Positions 47,701 through 55,492 of a stretch of 64,000 nt of DNA are shown piece after piece. The translations under genes were made by a program, and so were the position numbers. This DNA is from Pirellulaceae bacterium (GTDB taxonomy: Bacteria; Planctomycetota; Planctomycetia; Pirellulales; Pirellulaceae): positions 310,001 to 374,000 of the forward strand of contig JAHBXT010000003.1 in the NCBI GenBank assembly GCA_019636385.1, given 5' to 3'. The first letter of the stretch is position 1, and each line of letters begins with the position of its first letter. The notes under the pieces are model-generated. The model was not told where the DNA came from and did not search any database. It saw only the letters and a program-made list of their open reading frames with translations.

Positions 47701-48274
47701 TGACTCCATCAATGGCTTGCAACTCCAACTTGACGACATAGTCCTGCAACGATCGCAATTCGGCCAGATCCATCCCAGCGTCTGGCGGTTGCAGCGTGTA
47801 GTAAAGTATCTGGCCGAGCGCAGTAGCGTCAGGGCCCAGCATCGGGGTCACACCATCGGGCAACAGTGAAGCCACGCCACCCAGTCGCTCCAGCACGCGT
47901 GTCCGCGCCCAGTAAAACTCAGTGTCGTCAGTGAAGGTCACCTGGACAAAACTAAATCCGAACATGCTCTTACCGCGCACGCTTTCGGCCCCAGGTACTG
48001 ATAATAAGGCCACCGATAGCGGATAGGTGACTTGGTCTTCGACGTCACGCGGAGAGCGACCCGGCCAATCAGCAAAAACAATGACTTGGTTCTCACCAAC
48101 GTTCGGGATCGCGTCCACCGGAACGACTCGGGTCGAATGGTAACCGGCTGCGATTAGCCCACCAGCCAGCAGCAGCACGACAAGACGTTCGCGAACGACA
48201 AAACGCAGCACGGATGGTAGCATCACTCGAAGCCGATCGTTTGGGTAGCGTTGCTGCGGGTGGGTTTGAAGCAA
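44726..48274 (-). CDS. cusA: CusA-like Cu(I)/Ag(I) RND efflux pump
   Basis: This inner-membrane resistance-nodulation-division transporter exports metal ions through a tripartite complex. At 1182 residues it is longer than E. coli CusA (1047) owing to extra sequence near residues 550-620. Features: DVEDQVTYPLSVALLSVPG and VRGKSMFGFSFVQVTF near the N-terminus, TM4 SIGEIIDLSIIVSENIYRHL with the conserved Asp and Glu of the proton relay, DPAPAAMIETYVMLLPKGQW and VVMLQSGIRASMAIRIYGDD with the methionines of the Cu/Ag path, and ILINFLLIYFQFRRLSIALI. The motif set is closer to CusA than to CzcA. A gap of 100 bases separates it from cusB-like. Confidence 0.9.
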   Translation of the reverse strand: MLQTHPQQRYPNDRLRVMLPSVLRFVVRERLVVLLLAGGLIAAGYHSTRVVPVDAIPNVGENQVIVFADWPGRSPRDVEDQVTYPLSVALLSVPGAESVRGKSMFGFSFVQVTFTDDTEFYWARTRVLERLGGVASLLPDGVTPMLGPDATALGQILYYTLQPPDAGMDLAELRSLQDYVVKLELQAIDGVSEVASIGGFVRQYQIEVDPDRLRFHETPLAELVDAVRDSNIDVGAKTVESGGMEFVIRGRGFLGSGSPAETVPDIEDTVVMSRSGVPVRVRDLGNVQMGPEFRRGALDLNGAEAVGGIIVMRFGENPRHVIDAVKERMASLEPSLGGVTFRVVYDRTQLINETIATLTEALQAEIIITVVVVLLFLLHIRASIVVAVTLPIAVLMTFVAMRVFGIDANIMSLAGIAISIGEIIDLSIIVSENIYRHLADWEAEGAPGGQRRRQAIIVEATHEVAPAVMTAISTTIVSFLPVFFLVGRDYRLFAPLAYTKSFAMVAALIVAVLLVPMLARLLLRSKPISRFTSLVVGSGLAVIFAALAGVVWFEAIGHWIALSRVWLTLLAGLVGFAVGYMLGRERLRPIEENPVSQLIHWIYEPLLRLLLVHKLSFLTVPAAVVLLGIGAWIGLPTILRPLERSVAYLGTDLNELPGYVEAKHLFTGLETDDWIALDEGTWFYMPVLYPGASLSQALEVLQTQGALIKQIPEVADVLGKIGRAESALDPAPAAMIETYVMLLPKGQWRPGTTERMIWDEINNVATLPGVTRASPLQPIEGRVVMLQSGIRASMAIRIYGDDLSQLAQVSLAVRDHLRRLPQVHAETVNPDIVLGKPYVEFEINREAAARFGMSVTSVNEIVEVALGGLNVTRTVHGRERYPIQVRYQRDLRDEIEQLERIPVVTPKGETVPLGQLTHMTTTWGPDEISSENARLVAYVMFSPSGSMGSLETATSVQQSLREAMLLPHGEHGRLDLPDGYFIEPVGSFREQLASNRRLMLIIPVVILINFLLIYFQFRRLSIALIIFAAIPVAFGGGMILVALAGVKMNTAIWVGFIAVFGLAVDDGLVMATYLDQVFRRRRFDSISQIRDAVVDAGLKRIRPCLMTSFTTFAALTPVLLATGRGADVAKAMALPVFGGTLFVLITLFVVPVLFSLLMESKMRMNMHDDYWAGEEHIENADN

Positions 48275-48374
48275 ATCATTCGGTCGGTACCACTACCAGG
48301 TGGATCCCACTATGTTGATTGACTGGATATTCACCAAGAGACTGCTTGCATCCAGATTAAGAGCTGAGGACTTA

Positions 48375-50462
48375 TTACTTTAGTTCCGTTCCAGTTGCTG
48401 GAGGTGGCAGACTCAGCAACTTCTCATGTGTGGCACAGCGCAACATCTTGCTTCCCATGTAGGGGTTGGCGGTTGGCTTCTCGATTTGAAGCCAGTCGGC
48501 CCCACCGCTGGGTACCATGCTACAGTAAAAGTGAATCATGTCGCTGGTGGCATTGTCGCCGCGGACTGCAGCCGCGATTTGTAGTGTCAGGTGGCTGACG
48601 CTTTTGAACTGCTCGCGTGCCTCCTCTAGCGACCGATGATGAATATGGGCTACGGTACGATCGATCTGCGAGGCCAGATCTCGCACCGCCTGTGGCAAAG
48701 AGTCGGCGGCAGCTAGTTGGCGGGCTGTAGCTTGTAAGGTTTCGACTTGAGCACTAGTTGGAAGCTGATCGGATGCAAAGCTGGTCACCAGTGCGGAATA
48801 CTTCTTATACAGCAGCTCGATGTCGTCGCCCAATGAGCCCGAAACTCGTTTCGAAACGGCGACAGGAAGGTTCATCGGTCCTACTGCCTCAGGCTTTCGG
48901 GCGATCGCCCGTTGCGGGTCGATGAGCGAAGGTTTTCCCGCCAATTGCATTTGCGAATCGATCAAAAACGTTCCACTAACGGCAACTTGCTCACCGACCT
49001 GGACACCACTTTGAATAACCGCTTCGTCGCGCAGAAGCGGTCCTAGTTTGACAGGACGAATCTCGAAACGCCCCGGCTCGGTTTCCACATAGACCAGACT
49101 CGTGCTGCCGGTCATCAACACTGCTCGCCTTGGGACAACCAGTACTTCAGGCTGCGCTACCGGCTCAGCGGAGTAGCCGTATCGCTCGGTCGACACCAGA
49201 TCCATTCCGCAAATTGGGCACGACCCCGGTTCATTGCGAATGATTTGCGGATGCATTGGGCTGATCCATTTGCCTGCCAGATCGGCATCGTAGACTAGGC
49301 CCTGCTGGCCCAACGGGACAAGGACCATGGCACTGGCATAATCTCCTGGGCGCAGAGTGCCGTCGGTGTTGAGTAATTCGACTCGCACATCAACCGTGCG
49401 CGTATTGTCATCCACAACGCGACTGATGAACGCTACTCGTCCCTGTCGCGGGATTCCGGGAGTGGACGGGACAGTTACTTCCACTCGTTGGCCGAAGCGG
49501 ATCATGGCTGCATCTTGGGGAAACAGTTGCAGCAGCAGCCAAACCGTACTTAAGTTGGCAATCTGATATATGGGGTCACCCACTTCAACATACTTTCCTT
49601 CGACCAGCAATTTCTGAATCACCGTTCCTCCGATGGGCGAATAGACGGTGATGCGCGATTGCCCTTGACCGGTGTGATCGAGTTCCGCGAGCTGATCTGC
49701 GGTCATTCCCAGTTCAACCAGCCGTTGCCGGGCACCATCGGCCAGTCGCTGCTGTGTACGCTGGACGCCGGATAGGGCTGCGCCCTGTAAGGTCTCGACT
49801 GCCCGCCGGCTTTCCAAGTACTCTACCTGGGCCGAATAGAGTTGCGGACTGTAGATCACCGCCAGATGATCGCCTTGCATGACTTCGACCCCAGTGTAGT
49901 CGGCGAATAACCGTTCGATGCGACCGGAGACATAAGCCGCGATGGTGGCTTGACGACTTTCGTCGATAGCAATCCGACCGAGTGATTCAAGTCTGCGTTC
50001 GACTGCCCGCTGCTCAACTGTTGCGGTACGAATATTCGCTAGTCGTCGCGATGCCGGTTCGATGGTGACCGAGTATTGATCTAGCTGACTTTCTGAACCA
50101 GTAGTCGCTAGTTCTAACGGCATCGCGCAGATCGGACAGCGACCTGGATTGGGCTGGCGAATCTGCGGATGCATCGGGCAACTGTATACCGCCCCGGCGG
50201 CATCCGCTGTGTCACCGCGAGCGCCAATTCCGCCAGCGCTAATCCAGCCAACTCTTTGAGCAAGACCGACCAACACGATCAATAGAATTCCTACACACAG
50301 GAATACTGCCGCCCTAATAGCCAAGAGCTTAAGATGTAGCCAGTCTGGTCGAGGTGGCGGTGGTAAAGGATCTTGGGAAGCCCCCATCGAACTCACCCCA
50401 GGTTGATCGGAGTCGACAGGCTCAATTCTAGACGAGTGGACTTTGCTTGCGTCTGCCATCAC
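48375..50462 (-). CDS. cusB: CusB-like periplasmic adaptor with two heavy-metal-binding domains
   Basis: The 695-residue membrane-fusion protein bridges the pump and the outer-membrane channel. After one membrane helix (AVFLCVGILLIVLVGLAQRV) comes a first heavy-metal-binding domain (YSCPMHPQIRQPNPGRCPIC), the hairpin and lipoyl/beta-barrel regions, and a second such domain (ISPMHPQIIRNEPGSCPICG). The C-terminal part (FYCSMVPSGGADWLQIEKP, NPYMGSKMLRC) is a DUF3347-type domain often found in copper adaptors. Two CPMH/CPIC-type domains plus DUF3347 in one protein is a large metal-sensing load. It precedes cusA-like and follows cusC-like. Confidence 0.88.
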   Translation of the reverse strand: MMADASKVHSSRIEPVDSDQPGVSSMGASQDPLPPPPRPDWLHLKLLAIRAAVFLCVGILLIVLVGLAQRVGWISAGGIGARGDTADAAGAVYSCPMHPQIRQPNPGRCPICAMPLELATTGSESQLDQYSVTIEPASRRLANIRTATVEQRAVERRLESLGRIAIDESRQATIAAYVSGRIERLFADYTGVEVMQGDHLAVIYSPQLYSAQVEYLESRRAVETLQGAALSGVQRTQQRLADGARQRLVELGMTADQLAELDHTGQGQSRITVYSPIGGTVIQKLLVEGKYVEVGDPIYQIANLSTVWLLLQLFPQDAAMIRFGQRVEVTVPSTPGIPRQGRVAFISRVVDDNTRTVDVRVELLNTDGTLRPGDYASAMVLVPLGQQGLVYDADLAGKWISPMHPQIIRNEPGSCPICGMDLVSTERYGYSAEPVAQPEVLVVPRRAVLMTGSTSLVYVETEPGRFEIRPVKLGPLLRDEAVIQSGVQVGEQVAVSGTFLIDSQMQLAGKPSLIDPQRAIARKPEAVGPMNLPVAVSKRVSGSLGDDIELLYKKYSALVTSFASDQLPTSAQVETLQATARQLAAADSLPQAVRDLASQIDRTVAHIHHRSLEEAREQFKSVSHLTLQIAAAVRGDNATSDMIHFYCSMVPSGGADWLQIEKPTANPYMGSKMLRCATHEKLLSLPPPATGTELK

Positions 50463-50490
50463 TACAGGCTTTGGTTGATTTCCAGTAGGT

Positions 50491-52062
50491 TCAATCGCTC
50501 GGCACGGTCATTGGTTCAAGCAAACCAGTGCTCTGAATTTGGTCAGAAACCGGTAACGGTCCTCCCACGGTTTGTTCCAGCCTTGCCAAAGCAATCGCCT
50601 TGTCCGTCAAAGCCCGGTAGTATGCCGATTCGGCAGTCAGTAGGTTGCGTGCATTGGCAATGACCCGTTCGAACTGCACCGCTCCCTGTTCATAAGCACG
50701 TTGGTCGGCTTCGAACCCTTGGCGAATCTGAGGCAGAATCGTAATCAGGTAGAGCCTGGCAGTTCGATCAGCTGCTCGAACCTGTTCATTATAGTCCAAC
50801 AGCATCACTTCGTTTGCCCGTATGACCTCTTCTATTTCCAAATGAGCCGCACAGTGCTTCCAGGAGGCCTCTTGCCGCATCGCCGCATATTTCTGGTGCC
50901 ACAGCGGAATATTAATTCCGGCTCCAATTTGCCAGGGATCGGAATTGCTCATTCCCGGATTCATTCGCATAAACATGTGCTCATAGTTGAGTGTTAAATC
51001 CGGCACACGCTCAAGCTTTGCAATTTGCACACCCCAGGCGGTTGCTTGGGTTCGCAGTTGAGCCAGCGCGATTTCGGCTTGCTGATTCAGTGCAATCTCC
51101 CGCAGTGTTTCAAGCGACAGTTCAAAGCTTGGATTATCCAAAGCATCTGGGATCGTCACCAGCGAGTCGGCTGGTCGATTGAGCAATTGATTAAAAATCG
51201 CCTTGCGTAACGCCAGTTGCTGGCGCAGTTGCAGGCGTTCCTCCTCAGTCCGGCTCAGCTCCACCGTACCGAGAATGACGTCACCTGATGTAGCGCGTCC
51301 TACCTCCACTTGAGCCGTCGCGACGGAAACTAGCGAACGGATCAACTGCTCATTGGCCTCATTGATCTGCAGCAACTTTTCGAGCAAGTACAGCCGATAC
51401 CACGCCTCGCGGACATCAGCGGCAATCCGCTGCTCAGCCGCGCGGACTATCTGCTGGTTGATCATGGCCTCAAAGGATGCTTGTTGTGCCCGGGCATCGA
51501 GTCGCTTGAGATACGGAAGCGTTTGGCTGATCATCAGCGTGCCACGTGTCTGGCCGTCGACCATCATCATCGGCTCGCCGAAGACACTCCCTCGGGCCAT
51601 CGGGTCAGGCAAGGCTCTTAATTGCGGAACCCGTGCCCATGCTTCTCGCGTATTAGCCCGCAGCCGACGAATCTCCGGATGATTAGCAATTGCAAAGTCG
51701 ACGAGCTCCACCAGTGCCTGACCGTTGCTACTGCCGAACGCTGCGGCTTCTTGGTTGCTTACCTGGCTATCCACAGGTCCGGTAAGAGTGTCGAGCAGTT
51801 CTGGAGCTTGAGAGACTTGTGTATTGAACTGCGCTAGCGAAACCAGATTCAGCTGCGGCGTCTCAACTGTTGACACCGTGTTGGCAGTCGATCGATGGGA
51901 TGCTACGGCAGCTTCTGTCAGAATTGTCTGACTGGGCTGGCCGACCTTGGCAAGCGTGCTACCAAGTTTCAGCGATGGATCGCTACGACAGCCACCGATC
52001 AAGCAGACCGCACATGCCAATGCTACTCGGCAAACCGACTGCTGTCTGTTCGGCACGATCAT
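50491..52062 (-). CDS. cusC: CusC/TolC-like outer-membrane efflux lipoprotein
   Basis: The start at 52062 (MIVPNRQQSVCRVALACAVC) leads to the lipobox LIGGC, so the protein is probably a lipoprotein; an ATG at 52101 is less natural. The total is about 523 residues, typical of TolC-family channels. Repeated helical segments LRANTREAWARVPQLRALPDP, ADVREAWYRLYLLEKLLQI and ANARNLLTAESAYYRALTDK fit the outer membrane efflux protein domain. It starts the cus-like operon, 300 bases from the left end of the IS element. Confidence 0.85.
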   Translation of the reverse strand: MIVPNRQQSVCRVALACAVCLIGGCRSDPSLKLGSTLAKVGQPSQTILTEAAVASHRSTANTVSTVETPQLNLVSLAQFNTQVSQAPELLDTLTGPVDSQVSNQEAAAFGSSNGQALVELVDFAIANHPEIRRLRANTREAWARVPQLRALPDPMARGSVFGEPMMMVDGQTRGTLMISQTLPYLKRLDARAQQASFEAMINQQIVRAAEQRIAADVREAWYRLYLLEKLLQINEANEQLIRSLVSVATAQVEVGRATSGDVILGTVELSRTEEERLQLRQQLALRKAIFNQLLNRPADSLVTIPDALDNPSFELSLETLREIALNQQAEIALAQLRTQATAWGVQIAKLERVPDLTLNYEHMFMRMNPGMSNSDPWQIGAGINIPLWHQKYAAMRQEASWKHCAAHLEIEEVIRANEVMLLDYNEQVRAADRTARLYLITILPQIRQGFEADQRAYEQGAVQFERVIANARNLLTAESAYYRALTDKAIALARLEQTVGGPLPVSDQIQSTGLLEPMTVPSD

Positions 52063-52364
52063 GATTCTCGACTCCGCGAACAATTTCACTTTTGCTTGCA
52101 AGCGACGCTTATGCCAGCATAGTGCGGCAGACTAGCTCTGGTTACCATTGCGTGATCAGCATCCATATTAAGCAAACCGTGGCAGTGAGCGTACAAAGCC
52201 AATAGCAATTCGGAGTCCTGTCATCGATCAACACCGCTTATAAATCAGACCCTACCACCTTTCATCGACATTTAGGGTAATTGCGATCAAATAAGGTTTA
52301 ACGCAGAGCAGATAAATCATCGTTTCGAGCTATCTTGCATTGGCCAGATTCCCTAAGTTCCATT
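52063..52364. other. Promoter region of the cus-like operon, truncated by an IS
   Basis: About 300 bases remain between the cusC-like start and the IS. I do not see the ECF motif GTGAAGAA-N14-GCATCTAA here. The IS may have separated upstream elements. Confidence 0.4.
52361..52364. repeat. Left target-site duplication CATT
   Basis: CATT directly precedes the left inverted repeat of the IS and is repeated at 53665-53668 directly after the right end. A 4-bp duplication is usual for the IS407 subgroup of IS3. Confidence 0.8.
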
Positions 52365-52436
52365 TGACCTGCTCCCCAAAACCTGATCCAGGTGATATGA
52401 AAGTCGAAGAGCCCGAAACGGGCAGGAGGACTTTCA

Positions 52437-52718
52437 ATGACAAGGCGAAGACGCAAACACACAAGCGAACAGATCATCAAGAAACTACGAGACGCCGACG
52501 CGATGCTTGCGGCTGGCAAGAGTGTGGGCGAGGTGCTGCAAGCGTTGGAAGTGAGTGAACCGTCACTGAGCCGCTGGCGCAAGCAGTACGGCGGCATGAA
52601 GAGCGAAGAGGCCAAGCGTTTAAAGCAACTGGAAGATGAAAACACTCGGCTGAAACGACTGGTGGCGGACCAGGCGTTGGACATTCAGATGCTCAGGGAG
52701 GTCGCCCGGGGAAACTGA
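52437..52718 (+). CDS. IS3-family transposase OrfA
   Basis: The 93-residue OrfA has the HTH_Tnp_1 fold: RRRRKHTSEQIIKKLRDAD, GEVLQALEVSEPSLSRWRKQ and YGGMKSEEAKRLKQLEDENT, then a leucine-zipper-like LKRLVADQALDIQMLREVA. It binds the element ends and pairs with OrfB. The last codons overlap the open frame of orfB, which is shifted by -1, as is usual when OrfAB is made by frameshifting or coupling. Confidence 0.93.
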   Translation: MTRRRRKHTSEQIIKKLRDADAMLAAGKSVGEVLQALEVSEPSLSRWRKQYGGMKSEEAKRLKQLEDENTRLKRLVADQALDIQMLREVARGN

Positions 52719-53620
52719 GCACCCCTCAAGCGCGTCGAGAAGCAGTGGAGATGCTGCAAGCGAAGTATCAAGTATCGCAGCGTCGAGCCTGTCGGGTGTT
52801 GGCACAACCAAGATCCACCCAGCGTTATGAGGGGCATCCGAAGGACGAAGACGAGCGGCTAACGAAACGCATAATGGAGCAAGTTAGGCGTAGACCGCGT
52901 TGGGGCTATCGCCGGATTGGACAACTACTGCGTCGAGAAGGAGACAGCCTCAACATGAAGCGTATGTACCGACTGTGGAGATCGGCAGGGCTGAGAGTAC
53001 CAAGGAAACGCAGGAAAAAGCGAAGTCAAGGCCAAGCGGTGAACGCCTGTCATCGGAAGCCAGCCAGCCAACCGAATGATGTATGGACATGGGATTTTAT
53101 GGAATCGACGACGCTCCAGGGCACAAGACTCCGATGGCTCAATGTGATCGACGAATACACGCGGATGTGTCTGGCGATCAAGGTGTCACGAAGCATCACC
53201 AGCGAAGACGCGATTGATACGCTGGCCGAGCTATTCTCGATGTATGGAGTCCCCAAGATGTTGAGAAGCGACAATGGGCCTGAATTCATGGCCAAAGCGA
53301 TCCAGCAGTGGCTAAGCAGACTATCGATTCAGACGCTGTATATCGAGCCAGGATCGCCGTGGCAAAACGGAGTGTGCGAGAGTTTTAACGGCAAACTCCG
53401 AGACGAGTATCTGCAACCGAGCGAGCTGGTTTCAGTGGCAGACGCAAGACTCAAATCCCGACAGTGGCAAGACGACTACAACAGAGTCAGGCCCCACAGC
53501 TCGCTGGGCTACCTGACCCCCAACGAGTTCGCCGCTCGCTGTGCTGATTCCGTTCCGTTCGCTGCGCTCACTCCTCTCCATCAGCACAGCGAACATTCCA
53601 TTCCCTTACCTATTTCCTAA
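52715..53620 (+). CDS. IS3-family transposase OrfB (DDE integrase core)
   Basis: The catalytic frame is open from 52715 or earlier; the first ATG is at 52745 (MEMLQAKYQVSQRRACRVLA). The N-terminal part fits IS407 OrfB (VSQRRACRVLAQPRSTQRY), followed by HTH_21 (RRRPRWGYRRIGQLLRREG). Counted from that ATG, the DDE triad is Asp117 (WTWDFM), Asp176 (RSDNGPEF) and Glu212 (CESFNGKLRDEYL), with a D-35-E spacing. RVRPHSSLGYLTPNEFA is the common C-terminal motif. No internal stop is present. Confidence 0.93.
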   Translation: MSTPQARREAVEMLQAKYQVSQRRACRVLAQPRSTQRYEGHPKDEDERLTKRIMEQVRRRPRWGYRRIGQLLRREGDSLNMKRMYRLWRSAGLRVPRKRRKKRSQGQAVNACHRKPASQPNDVWTWDFMESTTLQGTRLRWLNVIDEYTRMCLAIKVSRSITSEDAIDTLAELFSMYGVPKMLRSDNGPEFMAKAIQQWLSRLSIQTLYIEPGSPWQNGVCESFNGKLRDEYLQPSELVSVADARLKSRQWQDDYNRVRPHSSLGYLTPNEFAARCADSVPFAALTPLHQHSEHSIPLPIS

Positions 53621-53664
53621 CCCAATCTTTCATATCACGTGGTACAAATAAATGGGGCAGCTCA

Positions 53665-53668
53665 CATT
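53665..53668. repeat. Right target-site duplication CATT
   Basis: This CATT directly follows the right end of the IS and copies 52361-52364, showing that the element inserted here by transposition. Confidence 0.8.
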
Positions 53669-53839
53669 TGCGACCAAAGTCGACTTATCAGACCATCAAG
53701 CTACTTGAGTCAGCGAATGTGCCGATGGTGAACGTTCGTCGTCAACGATTACAAATCACTACCAGCCCGACAAAAGTTGCACCGATACTTAGTCGATTCA
53801 ACATTCGTCGGTAATCTTGCATGCAATGCTCGAACAGCT

Positions 53840-54394
53840 CTAATTTTCATCGGGTTTAAGGGGTGCCGGTTCGAGATGACGCATCAAGGCCGCGTGTTCT
53901 GCGCGTGCCTTCTCAAGTTCCTTCGTCAGGTCGTTGCAGCAGGACATAACCATTTTTCCATCGGGAGATTCCCTCATACATTCTGCATGTGCCGCTTTCT
54001 GAAGTGTCGCCGCTTCCGACAAATGCTTTTCGATGGCTGAAATGCGTTTCTGAATGTCCTCCTCTGGGAACTCCTTCTTCATCACCTTAATGCCTGCTTG
54101 CGCAGCGGCAATGTTATGACCAATAACTTCGACATCTGGGCGAATAACCTCAGCATGAACCACAGACGCATTTGCCGCAACGCCGGCAGTGATCGCAGCT
54201 GGAGCCGTGTACGAATAGAGGGCTCTGGAACTCTGTCGCGCGTGATTAATCTGCCGACCGCTCGACAGACCAGCGGTGTAACCACGACCCGTACCGTCGA
54301 CACCTCTCGATCTCTGAGCCAGCACAGAGGCACTAATCCATGCGGTAAGCATGATACTGGTCAACGCCAGGAATCCGAAATTTCGAAACTTCAT
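53840..54394 (-). CDS. Secreted small protein, likely metal-related, ECF-controlled
   Basis: The start at 54394 (MKFRNFGFLALTSIMLTAW) gives a signal peptide to about residue 27 and a mature part of about 155 residues. A helical region follows (EEDIQKRISAIEKHLSEA), then AAHAECMRESPDGKMVMSCC and NDLTKELEKARAEHAALMRH, which hold His, Cys and Met residues suited to copper or silver binding. No family name comes to mind. An upstream promoter at 54518-54547 matches the promoter of the ECF sigma gene, so the protein is probably in its regulon. It lies just past the IS from the cus-like genes. Confidence 0.7.
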   Translation of the reverse strand: MKFRNFGFLALTSIMLTAWISASVLAQRSRGVDGTGRGYTAGLSSGRQINHARQSSRALYSYTAPAAITAGVAANASVVHAEVIRPDVEVIGHNIAAAQAGIKVMKKEFPEEDIQKRISAIEKHLSEAATLQKAAHAECMRESPDGKMVMSCCNDLTKELEKARAEHAALMRHLEPAPLKPDEN

Positions 54395-54517
54395 TGTACG
54401 GTTCCTTTCATGCAAACTGCCAGTTCGACGCCAGCGACAGAAGTTGTCAACTCGACTAAACTAACAGAAAAAGCCGACGCTCATGCAAAAAAGAGCCAAC
54501 ACATTTGGCCTTTAGTA

Positions 54518-54547
54518 TTAGATGCACAGCCTTGCAAGGTTCTTCAC
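54518..54547 (-). promoter_or_regulatory. ECF-type promoter of the secreted-protein gene
   Basis: On the minus strand GTGAAGAA (54547-54540) and GCATCTAA (54525-54518) are separated by 14 bases. The identical pair with identical spacing occurs at 56129-56100 in front of the ECF sigma gene. The 5' leader would be about 115-120 bases. It lies just downstream of the anti-sigma gene stop. Confidence 0.72.
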
Positions 54548-54575
54548 AAAAAAACAATACTTTTCAGAGCTGCCT

Positions 54576-55490
54576 TCAGAGACTCGTGAGCATGGTGTCG
54601 ATCTCAACATTGTCACGCAGACCAATCACGGTAACTTGGCCGGTGGGACGATTGACTGAGATGGTGCTTGTGCCATCGACAATGACTTGCTGGATTTCCA
54701 GGCCGTTCCGCGTGACAGACTGAACTGGGAATTTGCCGAAAGTGACAGTTTGCGACGTACACTGTTCAAGGATGAGATAGGTTGAACCATCAGGTCGTTC
54801 GCATACAACCGTGACGCATTTGCAACACCCCGGACCGCACATGCATTGTTTTTCGAGGCATTGGCATGACGGAAACGAAAATGTTTTAGTCGATGCCACC
54901 TTAGCATTGCCCGGTAAGCCAGCGTCTTTCGATAAGATGCTCACGAAAATCGGATGCCCGAAGCTTGATTCAGCATCGACTAACGCCACATCCTTTAATG
55001 TATACTGCTCTTTTAGAGCGTCGATTGCTGTTTGCGCATCGTGTCGAAATATCTCAAGGACCGGCTGCAAGTCAAGGGTGGCGATGGATGGGTGCCTCAC
55101 CTTAATACCATTCTGATAGTACGGCATCATGGGGATTGCGATTATCAACGCAGTTGCGGCGACTGCGACTAATGCCCCCATGGTCAATTTCCATTTTCGA
55201 TTAAGAATGTGTGATCGCCTGGGCATTATCAATGCTTTGCTGGTCCCATCGGTGGGTAATGCCATGTCGCTTAATCTTTGCGAAATCGAAGCAAAGGCCG
55301 GCGGCCGATGGCTCAAAGGTTCGACGTAAGCATTAGCGAGCCTGCCGAGCTGCTTAAACTGGGTTAGCTCGTGCGCACAGCTTAAACAAATATCGAGATG
55401 CTTCTGAACCTGATCCTCTACAGCGATTGGCAATTCTCCGTCCTGGAATGCCGAGAGTTGCTCGCGAACAAAGTGACATTTCTTATTCAT
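54576..55490 (-). CDS. Anti-sigma factor with zinc-finger (zf-HC2) and periplasmic Cys cluster
   Basis: The start at 55490 (MNKKCHFVREQLSAFQDGEL) is 2 bases after the sigma-factor stop. The N-terminus is a zf-HC2 domain (the usual H-x3-C-x2-C appears as HLDICLSCAHELTQF). A membrane helix (LTMGALVAVAATALIIAIPM) is followed by a periplasmic domain containing FPSCQCLEKQCMCGPGCCKC, eight cysteines in about 17 residues. This cluster would be outside the cytoplasmic membrane, where it could sense metal. It is the likely partner of the preceding sigma factor. Metal sensing is inferred. Confidence 0.82.
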   Translation of the reverse strand: MNKKCHFVREQLSAFQDGELPIAVEDQVQKHLDICLSCAHELTQFKQLGRLANAYVEPLSHRPPAFASISQRLSDMALPTDGTSKALIMPRRSHILNRKWKLTMGALVAVAATALIIAIPMMPYYQNGIKVRHPSIATLDLQPVLEIFRHDAQTAIDALKEQYTLKDVALVDAESSFGHPIFVSILSKDAGLPGNAKVASTKTFSFPSCQCLEKQCMCGPGCCKCVTVVCERPDGSTYLILEQCTSQTVTFGKFPVQSVTRNGLEIQQVIVDGTSTISVNRPTGQVTVIGLRDNVEIDTMLTSL

Positions 55491-55492
55491 AG

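Larger units (their letters stand above)
52365..53664 (+). mobile_element. Complete IS3-family (IS407-like) insertion sequence, 1300 bp
   Basis: The left end reads TGACCTGCTCCCCA and the right end, read inward on the other strand, TGAGCTGCCCCATT; both ends then share GTGATATGAAAG about 26 bases in. Two transposase frames, orfA and orfB, fill the element, and CATT duplications flank it. All parts, including the DDE residues, look intact, so it is likely recent and possibly active. It sits between the cus-like operon and the secreted-protein/sigma genes. Confidence 0.93.
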
